DNA from: an uncultured Methanosarcinales archaeon
GTDB taxonomy: Archaea > Halobacteriota > Methanosarcinia > Methanotrichales > Methanotrichaceae
Direction: 5' to 3'
NCBI GenBank assembly: GCA_937864385.1
Contig: CALMJN010000408.1
Span: forward strand, 1-8,065
DNA: 8,065 bases
Shown: positions 1-6,029 of the stretch, in pieces
How the letters are laid out: every line of letters begins with the position of its first letter
How positions within the stretch are numbered: the stretch's first letter is position 1
Notes under the pieces: model-generated
Told to the model about the DNA's origin: nothing
The model's input: only the letters and a program-made list of their open reading frames with translations
The model's database searches: none
Program-made: the position numbers and the translations under genes

Positions 1-1
1 G

Positions 2-1096
2 GCAGAGAAGCCCAATATGGATCGACTGGCCCGGCAAGGCAGAAGCGGCCTGGCCCGGACGGTGCCGGAGGGCTACGCCCCGGGAAGCGATGTGGCCAAC
101 CTTTCGGTTATGGGCTATGATCCGGCGGAATATTATACCGGCCGAGCGCCGCTGGAGGCGGCGGCCATGTATGTTCCTCTGGGTCCTGGTGAGATCGCCT
201 TTCGCTGTAATTTTGTGACCATCGAGAACGGGCTGATGAAGGACTACAGCGCCGGGCATATCTCTTCTCCGGAGGGGCAGGAGCTGATTGAAGCCCTGGC
301 CCCGCTCATGCCGGGGCGGCGGCTCTATCCCGGGGTGAGCTATCGCAATCTCCTGGTGCTCCAGGCCGGCGCCCATGCCGAATGCACTCCGCCCCACGAC
401 ATCAGTGGCCAGCCGGTGGCGGAGCACCTGCCCCAGGGCCAGGACAGCCAGCTACTCGTTGCGCTGATGGAGGCGGCCCGGCCGGTTCTGGAGAAGCATC
501 CCGTCAACCGGCGGCGCATAGCCGCAGGAAAGCGCCCCGCCAATGCCATATGGCTCTGGGGGCAGGGGCCGGCTCCCCATATGCCCTCCTTCGCTAAGAA
601 GTACGGACTCTCCGGAGCTATGATCTCCGCCGTGGATCTGCTGAAAGGGATAGGCAGGTATGCCGGGCTGGAGGTGATCGATGTTCCGGGAGCCACGGGA
701 AACATCGACACCAATTATCAGGGAAAGGTGGATGCGGCGTTGGATTCGTTGAAGAGTCGCGACTATGTCTATCTGCACATCGAGGCCCCGGACGAGGCGG
801 GCCACGAGGGCGAGATAGACCTCAAGGTGAAGGCAATTGAGCTCTTCGACGAGAAGGTGGTGGGACCGGTTCTGCAGGCTCTGGAGAAAAGCGGAGAGGA
901 TTGGAGGGTACTGCTCATGCCCGACCATGCCACGCCTATCGCCATCAAGACCCACAGCAGCGATCCTGTGCCCTTCACCATAGCCGGCAGGGACATCGAG
1001 CCGGACGGGGTGGAGAGCTTTGATGAGTTGGCCGCGCAGCGGGGCGGATACGGGCTGGTGCAGGCAACGGAGCTGTTGGGGATGATGATCAGATAA
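2..1096 (+). CDS. apgM: Archaeal cofactor-independent phosphoglycerate mutase (5'-partial)
   Basis: This enzyme interconverts 3-phosphoglycerate and 2-phosphoglycerate in cytosolic glycolysis and gluconeogenesis without 2,3-bisphosphoglycerate. The reading frame is open from base 2 and the residues before the first ATG (base 17), AEKPN, match the family's conserved run into NMDRLA, so that ATG is internal and roughly 30 N-terminal residues lie outside the window, including the first metal-binding Asp. Numbering from the base-17 Met, the GSDVANLSVMGYDP segment carries the expected nucleophilic Ser at 24. Later come D259 and H263 (APDEAGHEG) and D303, H304 and H313 (MPDHATPIAIKTH), the metal-ligand pattern of the alkaline-phosphatase-like metalloenzyme superfamily. 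The family is about 400 residues, so the 365 visible codons fit. The stop is TAA, followed by a T-rich run (1097-1108). The gene converges on the sulfatase. The assignment to the ApgM (COG3635-type) family is firm; bacterial-type GpmI is longer and lacks this architecture. Confidence 0.95.
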   Translation, partial: AEKPNMDRLARQGRSGLARTVPEGYAPGSDVANLSVMGYDPAEYYTGRAPLEAAAMYVPLGPGEIAFRCNFVTIENGLMKDYSAGHISSPEGQELIEALAPLMPGRRLYPGVSYRNLLVLQAGAHAECTPPHDISGQPVAEHLPQGQDSQLLVALMEAARPVLEKHPVNRRRIAAGKRPANAIWLWGQGPAPHMPSFAKKYGLSGAMISAVDLLKGIGRYAGLEVIDVPGATGNIDTNYQGKVDAALDSLKSRDYVYLHIEAPDEAGHEGEIDLKVKAIELFDEKVVGPVLQALEKSGEDWRVLLMPDHATPIAIKTHSSDPVPFTIAGRDIEPDGVESFDELAAQRGGYGLVQATELLGMMIR

Positions 1097-1183
1097 TTTC
1101 TTTTGTTCGATAGTCTGAGCCTAATAAGCCGGAATTCCCTAATATAATTGCTCCGAATCGGAATACTGATGAAAAGTAAATTC

Positions 1184-1206
1184 GGGGCCTGGCAAGATAA
1201 GGCCCC
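1184..1206 (-). terminator. Candidate terminator hairpin between convergent genes
   Basis: The 157-base gap between the apgM stop and the sulfatase stop holds a perfect 7-bp inverted repeat, GGGGCCT (1184-1190) with AGGCCCC (1200-1206), around a 9-base loop. Read on the minus strand, as the sulfatase transcript would be, the stem is followed by a T-rich stretch (GAATTTACTTTTC, 1171-1183), which suits termination of that gene. On the plus strand no T run follows, and apgM more likely ends in the T-rich bases directly after its stop. Archaeal termination depends mostly on oligo-T, so the role of the stem is an inference. I see no gene or RNA in the rest of the gap. Confidence 0.35.
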
Positions 1207-1253
1207 CAGTCCAATACAATCTGTTTAGTTCGACCTCGTCCATCGGTTTTGCC

Positions 1254-3848
1254 TCAGTACTTGACCTCCATCACCACCTTCTCCAGGGTCCCTGTGAACC
1301 GGAACGGGCTCACATAGCTATCGTTCACCGGCGTCTGGGGATCCTTGCCCACCTCCAGGCCCTCCTCGAAGGAGTAGCGGTTGGGCACCAACCTGGGCAT
1401 AGAAACAGTCCCCTCCTCCTTGCTGTCGATGAAGAGCCTGCCCTCACCCTGATAGGGCCCGGTCTTGTCAAATGCAAAACTCAGCACGGTTTTGCCGGAC
1501 GGGACCGGATCTTCAGAGACAATGGTGTAGTGCCGCAGCCCCAGCAAATTGTAGTCGTAGACCAGGTGCCCGTCCTGGATATAGAGTGACAGCCCTGCAA
1601 ACCGCCCCCCTATAGCGAAGAGTACACCTTCCGCCCCGCCTTCCGGGATATCGGCATATGCGGTTATGGTGTAGGAGCTGTTGCGGGTGTCGGGTATATC
1701 CGGCTCCATGATCTTCTCCACTCCCGGCTTATAGGTATAGCTGAATGTCCCCGTCTTCTGGATGGAGGCATATCGAGCCCCGGCCCGGTCGTCCAGGGGG
1801 AGCACATTGTACTTGCCGGCTTCGGCCCACCAGCGCTCCTGCATCTCCTTGAGCTTCTCCGGATTCTCCGCAGCCAGGTCATGGGACTCGGAGATGTCGG
1901 CGGAGAGATTGTACAGCTCCCAGATGTCCTGGTCGAAGTTGCCGCCGGAGGCCAGGTGATGGAATGCCACCGCCTTCCAGTTGTCGTACCACAGTGCCCT
2001 GGTGCCCATCATCTCAAAGTATTGGACTGCTTTTCGGGTCGGCGCATCGGAGCTGTTGAAGGTGTAGGCAATGCTGGTACCCTCTACCGGCTTTTGCGGC
2101 ACACCGTGATAAACCTCAGGAGCCTCTAATCCCAGAACCTCCAGGACGGTGGGAAGGATGTCTATCACATGGCAGAACTGGCCTCTTACCCCGCCCTTAT
2201 CCTTGATTTCAGCCGGCCAGTATACGATCAGAGGATCATGAGTGCCTCCCTCATGGCTGGTCCACTTGTAGAGCCTGTTGGGGGTATTGTCGGCCATGGC
2301 CCATCCCAGGGGATAGGTGGGATAGGATCGGGGTCCACCCAGCTCTTCGATCTTGGCCAGCATGGTGCTGATGTTCGATCCGGGAATGGCCAAGAAATCC
2401 TGCTGGAATCCGGAGGAGTCTCCCCCTTGCGAGAGCCCGTTGGACCAGAGCAACATATTGGAATAGCCGTCGGCATCGCCCTCCGGAGAGGCTCCGTTGT
2501 CGGAGATGACCACGATCATGGTGTTCTCGGCCAGGCCGCTCTCATTCAGATAGTCCATGAACCGGCCTATCTGCTCGTCGGTATAATCGACATATGCGGC
2601 ATGAACCTCCGCCAGGCGGGCGTAGACCTTCTTTTCCTCCTCACTCATGCTGTCCCAGGCTTTGACATAGGGATCCCTGGAGGGAAGGACGGTGTTCTCC
2701 GGCACTATTCCCAGAGCCTTCTGGCGGGCCAGGGTCTCATTTCTGACCGCATCCCAGCCCTGGTCGAAGCTGCCGTTGTACTTTTCGATGTACTCCCGGG
2801 GGGCATGGTGCGGCCAATGGCCTGCTCCGAAGGCCAGATAGAGGAAGAAGGGCTTGTCCGGATCGTTGCTCTTCCCGTCGCTCAAAAACTGTATGGAGCG
2901 GTTGACCAGGTCGCTGGAGAGGTGATATCCCTCCTCGGGCGTAGCCGGTGGATCTATGCGGGTGTTGCCGGCTACCAGGTCCGGATACCACTGGCTGGTA
3001 TGCGACTCCAAAAAGCCATAGTACCTCTCGAATCCCCGGCCTAAAGGCCACTGGTCGTAAGGCCCTGCCGCGTTGATGGTGTCGGAGGGTGCCAGGTGCC
3101 ATTTGCCCACGCAGTAGGTGTTGTAGCCCTGCTCTTTAAGCATCTGGGGCATGGTGGCGGCGCTATTGGAAAGATAGGTGGTGTATCCGGGGTAGCCGGC
3201 GGGAAACTCCATAAGAACGCCGACTCCAACCGAATGCAGGTTTCTGCCTGTGAGCAGGCAGGCCCTGGTGGGGGAGCAGATTCCCGTGGTATGGAAGTTA
3301 CTGTAAGAGAGGCCTTCCGCCGCCAGCCGGTCGATGTTGCGCGTCTGAACCGGTCCGCCAAAGCATCCCAGGCCGCCAAAGCCGATGTCGTCCAGCACCA
3401 AAAAGACCACATTGGGTGAGCCCTTGGGTGCTTTTGCCGGCTCCAGGCTGCAGGGAATTGAGTCCTTGTAGCTGAGGCCGATCTTCTGGCCCTCACAGGT
3501 TCCACTCTCCCGCGACGAGGGAGACAAAGTGGATGTATCAACACCTTCTGCCGACTGGATGACCAGGACGGTCTCCCTCTGAGGCGATATGACATCCTCA
3601 TTCGCCACATCGGCAAGAGTGGAGCTTTCGGTCAGGATTTTTCTTCGGTTCGTCACCAACTCCAGAGCCGATCTCTCCGCCGATCCGGGGGAAGAGCTGC
3701 TCTTATCGTCAGCAGCCATCTTCTGAAGCGATGATTGGCTTTGTGCCGTCGCTAAAGCATCCGATACCCTGGAGGGATCATTCTCTTCCCCAGCAATGGT
3801 ATCGGAGGCAATAATGACGAATAAAAAAATTAAAAAAGCCATTATCAA
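1254..3848 (-). CDS. Exported type I sulfatase (arylsulfatase-like, formylglycine-dependent)
   Basis: This is a predicted hydrolase of sulfate esters, acting outside the cell; the substrate cannot be told from sequence. Numbered from the TTG at 3848 (864 residues): hydrophobic signal peptide at about 3-19, a Ser/Ala/Glu/Asp-rich spacer at about 21-140, then the sulfatase core. The core shows metal-binding DD at 153-154, the signature CSPTR at 191-195 (Cys191 would become formylglycine), GKWHL at 248-252, AFGAGHWPHHAP around His344, and SDNG at 449-452. The last 160 or so residues form a probable beta-sandwich, as in the longer AtsA-like arylsulfatases. Many N-x-S/T sequons fit a glycosylated exported protein. 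The core is most like bacterial AtsA/AtsD-type enzymes (recalled, not searched). Start choice is uncertain: TTG 3848 and ATG 3842 lie too far from the strong AGGAGG at 3874-3879, whereas an in-frame ATT at 3866 lies 7 bases from it and would add six residues (MSKLIS). The maturation enzyme is not in the window. Confidence 0.9.
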   Translation of the reverse strand: MIMAFLIFLFVIIASDTIAGEENDPSRVSDALATAQSQSSLQKMAADDKSSSSPGSAERSALELVTNRRKILTESSTLADVANEDVISPQRETVLVIQSAEGVDTSTLSPSSRESGTCEGQKIGLSYKDSIPCSLEPAKAPKGSPNVVFLVLDDIGFGGLGCFGGPVQTRNIDRLAAEGLSYSNFHTTGICSPTRACLLTGRNLHSVGVGVLMEFPAGYPGYTTYLSNSAATMPQMLKEQGYNTYCVGKWHLAPSDTINAAGPYDQWPLGRGFERYYGFLESHTSQWYPDLVAGNTRIDPPATPEEGYHLSSDLVNRSIQFLSDGKSNDPDKPFFLYLAFGAGHWPHHAPREYIEKYNGSFDQGWDAVRNETLARQKALGIVPENTVLPSRDPYVKAWDSMSEEEKKVYARLAEVHAAYVDYTDEQIGRFMDYLNESGLAENTMIVVISDNGASPEGDADGYSNMLLWSNGLSQGGDSSGFQQDFLAIPGSNISTMLAKIEELGGPRSYPTYPLGWAMADNTPNRLYKWTSHEGGTHDPLIVYWPAEIKDKGGVRGQFCHVIDILPTVLEVLGLEAPEVYHGVPQKPVEGTSIAYTFNSSDAPTRKAVQYFEMMGTRALWYDNWKAVAFHHLASGGNFDQDIWELYNLSADISESHDLAAENPEKLKEMQERWWAEAGKYNVLPLDDRAGARYASIQKTGTFSYTYKPGVEKIMEPDIPDTRNSSYTITAYADIPEGGAEGVLFAIGGRFAGLSLYIQDGHLVYDYNLLGLRHYTIVSEDPVPSGKTVLSFAFDKTGPYQGEGRLFIDSKEEGTVSMPRLVPNRYSFEEGLEVGKDPQTPVNDSYVSPFRFTGTLEKVVMEVKY

Positions 3849-3865
3849 GCTAATTAGCTTAGAAA

Positions 3866-3909
3866 TGATTAATCCTCCTGGTTCATTTTATCTGTCATGG
3901 CAATATATG
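3866..3909 (-). promoter_or_regulatory. Candidate promoter and ribosome binding site of the sulfatase gene
   Basis: On the minus strand the gap between the cysteine-cluster gene and the sulfatase holds a TATA-like box, ATATATT (3902-3908), preceded by a purine-rich CAAAAGG that could act as a BRE. A start site about 26 bases downstream would fall near 3879, immediately before a strong Shine-Dalgarno AGGAGG (3874-3879). The spacer from this motif to the in-frame ATT at 3866 is 7 bases, to an in-frame ATC (3869) 4 bases, to TTG at 3848 25 bases, and to ATG at 3842 31 bases. The sulfatase therefore seems to have its own promoter and not to depend on read-through from guaAa. The box and the start site are inferred; the Shine-Dalgarno motif is plain to see. 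Nothing else is evident between 3910 and 3987. Confidence 0.45.
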
Positions 3910-3987
3910 GCCTTTTGCCCGCCTCATCTCTCCATAGTGAACTGCCATTACAGGATGGCGTTATTGCTGATCCGGGTCGAATTCGGA

Positions 3988-4638
3988 CTATATTTGCTTG
4001 CGAGCTTGGCCGATCCTTTGCTCTCCCTCGCTGTCATGCACAATGATCCCTCTTTCTCCCGGCGGCCCCCGGGGAAAGTCCCTGTATCTTTCCAGAAGGG
4101 CAATGGCCTCCTCGATCTCGATGATCTGACGGGCTATGAGCGTCTCCGCCAGCCTCTCCGCCTCCTGGGCATCGATTTTTTTTCCCAGCCCCCGGCACTC
4201 CGAGGCCATGAGCTTTCCCCGGTCCAGGTAGAAGGGATAGCTGCGGCAGAGCATTGGCCGGACAGAATAAATGGCGCACACTCCTCCCTGGTAGAAGCGG
4301 CAGGCTTCCCCCACTTTGGCCAGCCTCCACTCCAGAGTATGAAAATAGCCCTCAGTGTCCCACTCACCCTCCTGGGGCGGCTCTGCCACCTCCGCCCAGG
4401 AGAGGCCGGTGGCCTCCTCTATAGCCCTGATCTCCTGGGGAAAGACCAGGACGCTGTTGTCCTCGCCCCGGCAGCACTCTCCGCAGCCCTGGCATGAGAA
4501 TCCCATATCCCGGATCTCTGCCGCCAGGTCGACCTTGCTTTGAGCTTTAGCCTTTCTGAGATCCTCTCTCAGATCGGCAATTCTGGAGGCCATCTCCGGA
4601 GATGCGCCCTCGCCCTTCCTTTCCTCTATCTCCGGCAT
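3988..4638 (-). CDS. YkgJ-family CxxCxxCC cysteine-cluster protein
   Basis: A 216-residue cytosolic protein of the YkgJ/Fli B-like family, defined by a metal-binding (zinc or iron-sulfur) cysteine cluster; the biochemical role of most members is unknown. The N-terminal 45 residues are charged and probably helical. The hallmark CQGCGECC follows with Cys at 49, 52, 55 and 56, and four further cysteines are at 113, 121, 131 and 148 in the family contexts CRFY, VCAIYSVRP, LCRSYPF and ECRGLG. Eight cysteines in this spacing could hold one or two metal sites. The C-terminal part is helical and ends in a basic, glycine-containing tail. The ATG at 4638 lies inside the end of guaAa (13-base overlap) and has no clear Shine-Dalgarno of its own, which points to translational coupling in a two-gene operon. 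An internal ATG at codon 16 is possible but has no better ribosome binding site. Family is confident, function is not known. Confidence 0.88.
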   Translation of the reverse strand: MPEIEERKGEGASPEMASRIADLREDLRKAKAQSKVDLAAEIRDMGFSCQGCGECCRGEDNSVLVFPQEIRAIEEATGLSWAEVAEPPQEGEWDTEGYFHTLEWRLAKVGEACRFYQGGVCAIYSVRPMLCRSYPFYLDRGKLMASECRGLGKKIDAQEAERLAETLIARQIIEIEEAIALLERYRDFPRGPPGERGIIVHDSEGEQRIGQARKQI

Positions 4639-5171
4639 AAAGAGATGAAATTGTCCAGTAGCTCGGCCCCGTGCTCGGTGTGGACCACCTCAGGGTGCCA
4701 CTGCACCCCGTATAAGGGCCGGTCCAGGTGCCTCATGGCCTCTATCTCGCAGACGGCAGAGCGGGCCAGGGTCTCAAATCCCTCCGGGAGGACAGACACC
4801 TGGTCCATATGGGAGGCCCAGGTCTTGAACCTGGCTGGAAGGCCCTTCAGGATGTCGTCCTCCTTTAAGACCTCCACATCCACCTCGGCATATCCACCCA
4901 TGCTGCCGGGGACGACCTTTCCGCCGAAGGCGGTGCCCATAAGCTGCATTCCCAGGCAGATTCCCAGAATGGGGATCTCCAGCTTTCGCAGATAATCCTC
5001 GCATCGCCCTGCCCTATCCAGGGAGGGACCCCCTCCCAGAATCAGGCCGTCGGCATCGATCTTCTCCGGAGCGGTCTGGTTGGAGACCAGGTCCGTCTCC
5101 ACCTTCTCTCTGATGGCACGGCGAATCAGATGATTGAACTGCCCATGATTGTTGATTACCAGAATGCGCAT
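4626..5171 (-). CDS. guaAa: GMP synthase glutaminase subunit (GATase, subunit A)
   Basis: This subunit hydrolyses glutamine and passes ammonia to a separate ATP-pyrophosphatase subunit (GuaAb) that aminates XMP to GMP, the last step of guanine nucleotide synthesis. At 181 residues it matches the stand-alone archaeal subunit; bacterial GuaA fuses both parts into about 520 residues. It is a class I glutamine amidotransferase: GGGPS near 46-50, the nucleophile elbow GICLGMQ with Cys72, and WHPEV with His159 and Glu161 completing the triad. The HMDQV segment near 121-125 is typical of the archaeal GMP synthetase form and helps separate it from PabA/TrpG or CarA. The ATG at 5171 follows AAGGGG with a 5-base spacer. 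It is the first gene of a probable operon with the cysteine-cluster gene and is transcribed divergently from fae. The partner GuaAb gene is not in the window, as is common in archaea. Confidence 0.94.
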   Translation of the reverse strand: MRILVINNHGQFNHLIRRAIREKVETDLVSNQTAPEKIDADGLILGGGPSLDRAGRCEDYLRKLEIPILGICLGMQLMGTAFGGKVVPGSMGGYAEVDVEVLKEDDILKGLPARFKTWASHMDQVSVLPEGFETLARSAVCEIEAMRHLDRPLYGVQWHPEVVHTEHGAELLDNFISLCRR

Positions 5172-5308
5172 TGCTACCCCTTGCTGCGCATTATGAAGAT
5201 ATACCTTTTGGCCACAATAATCAATTTTTTATAGAAATAAAATATTTAATAATTTTCCCTTGCTTCCTGGCGTACAGATTTATAGGAATATGACCTTAGG
5301 AATAGAGC
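5172..5308. promoter_or_regulatory. AT-rich divergent promoter region between guaAa and fae
   Basis: The 137 bases between the two divergent starts include a strongly AT-rich core (about 5217-5256) in otherwise GC-rich DNA. For guaAa (minus) a TATA-like TATAAA lies at 5228-5233, which would place the start site near 5205 and leave a leader of about 34 bases containing AAGGGG. For fae (plus) there are two candidates: TATTTAATAA at 5243-5252, giving a leader of about 35 bases with the AGGA at 5298-5301 (7 bases before ATG 5309), or TTTATAGG at 5279-5286, which would give a nearly leaderless message. The AT-rich core probably serves both genes. No operator repeat is obvious. All start sites are inferred. 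Confidence 0.5.
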
Positions 5309-5815
5309 ATGATGGCATCATTTGATAGGGTAATGGTGGGTGAAGCGCTTGTAGGTGAGGGGCCTGAGATCGCTCATATCGATCTGGTCATAGGGCGGAA
5401 AGGCAGCTTTGTAGAGCAGGCTTTCGTCAATGCCCTTTCATCACCGGCCGTGGGTCATACTCCACTATTGGCCGTGCTGGAGCCCAACCTTCCGGCCAAG
5501 CCTGCCACGCTCATGGTCAACAAGGTCACCATAAAGGGAGCGGACCAGGCGGTGCTCATCTTTGGCCCGGCACAGGCGGCTGTGGCCAAGGCGGTTATGG
5601 ACTGCGTGGGAGAAGGAGTCCTGCCCCAGGAACTGGCCGAGGAGCTGATGATCATAGTCTCCGTGTTCATCGAGTGGGATGCAGAGGACAAGAAGAAGAT
5701 CTATGAGTACAACTATCTGGCCACAAAGCAGGCCATACAGCGCGCCGTGCTACAAAAGCCAGATGCATCAGAGGTCTTATCCCGGAAGGACTCGGCCAGG
5801 CATCCCTTTGCCTGA
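5309..5815 (+). CDS. fae: Formaldehyde-activating enzyme (5,6,7,8-tetrahydromethanopterin hydro-lyase)
   Basis: Fae condenses formaldehyde with tetrahydromethanopterin to give methylene-tetrahydromethanopterin, which detoxifies formaldehyde or feeds it into the C1 pathway of methanogens. The 168 residues span the whole family domain. Visible landmarks are VGEALVGEGPEIAHIDLVIG with the proposed catalytic His at 23 (His17 of the Methylobacterium enzyme), LLAVLEPNLPAKP, NKVTIKGADQ, FGPAQAAVAKAV, VSVFIEW and YNYLATKQAIQRAV, ending in the typical HPFA. It is the stand-alone form: there is no fused hexulose-phosphate synthase domain, which in some archaeal Fae-Hps fusions supplies pentose phosphates. 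The start at ATG 5309 follows AGGA at 5298-5301 with a 7-base spacer; the next codon is also ATG and could serve instead. In an organism making formaldehyde only incidentally, detoxification is the likely role. Divergent from guaAa, no operon partner is apparent. Confidence 0.95.
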   Translation: MMASFDRVMVGEALVGEGPEIAHIDLVIGRKGSFVEQAFVNALSSPAVGHTPLLAVLEPNLPAKPATLMVNKVTIKGADQAVLIFGPAQAAVAKAVMDCVGEGVLPQELAEELMIIVSVFIEWDAEDKKKIYEYNYLATKQAIQRAVLQKPDASEVLSRKDSARHPFA

Positions 5816-6029
5816 GAGAATTCAAGCCTCTCGGGGCTGGATCAAGGCCGCGCAGTCTCTTTCAGCCCTGGAGGGATGGCAGGATGCAAAGGCCGACTGC
5901 ATCCATATTTGATTAACAGACGGTTCATATGAGGCTCCGGAGTGGCTGAGGAAGCTGACAGACCCTCTATGTGAAAAAAAGATTCATTAATGGATGCTCC
6001 AACATCATTGTCAATGTGCTAAAAGGAAA
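5816..6029 (+). other. Non-coding gap with several inverted repeats downstream of fae
   Basis: No gene is supported in these 214 bases. Three inverted repeats follow the fae stop: GAGAG (5814-5818) with CTCTC (5828-5832); a longer one pairing 5832-5841 with 5861-5870, whose core is GGGCTG/CAGCCC; and a perfect 7-bp stem, GGATGCA (5882-5888) with TGCATCC (5898-5904), followed by the T-containing ATATTTGATT. The first two share base 5832 and so partly compete. The last is the best candidate for a fae transcript end. The right half (about 5970-6029) is A-rich and should hold the promoter of the repeat-protein gene; TTCATTAATG near 5983-5992 is a weak TATA-like candidate. No tRNA or C/D-box RNA could be made out. 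Confidence 0.4.

Noticed and set aside
340..996. Antisense open frames over apgM (340-714, 452-955, 769-996)
   Set aside because: They overlap a strongly conserved metabolic gene, have no convincing ribosome binding sites and show shadow-like composition.
1164..1176. C-box-like CTGATGA in the gap after apgM, suggesting a C/D-box guide RNA
   Set aside because: No D box (CTGA) follows at a suitable distance, and no C'/D' pair is visible.
2169..3044. A 291-codon open frame on the plus strand inside the sulfatase gene
   Set aside because: It lies fully antisense to conserved sulfatase core motifs, its translation shows no recognisable domain, and long antisense frames are expected in GC-rich codon-biased genes.
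3796..4497. A 233-codon plus-strand frame spanning the sulfatase start and the cysteine-cluster gene
   Set aside because: It crosses a promoter region and is antisense to the CxxCxxCC motif gene; the translation is not protein-like in any family I know.
5928..5985. Possible tRNA-like D-arm (GGAGTGGCTGAGGAAG) downstream of fae
   Set aside because: No matching acceptor stem, anticodon loop or TTCGA-like T-arm follows, so a tRNA-Ser or tRNA-Leu is not supported.
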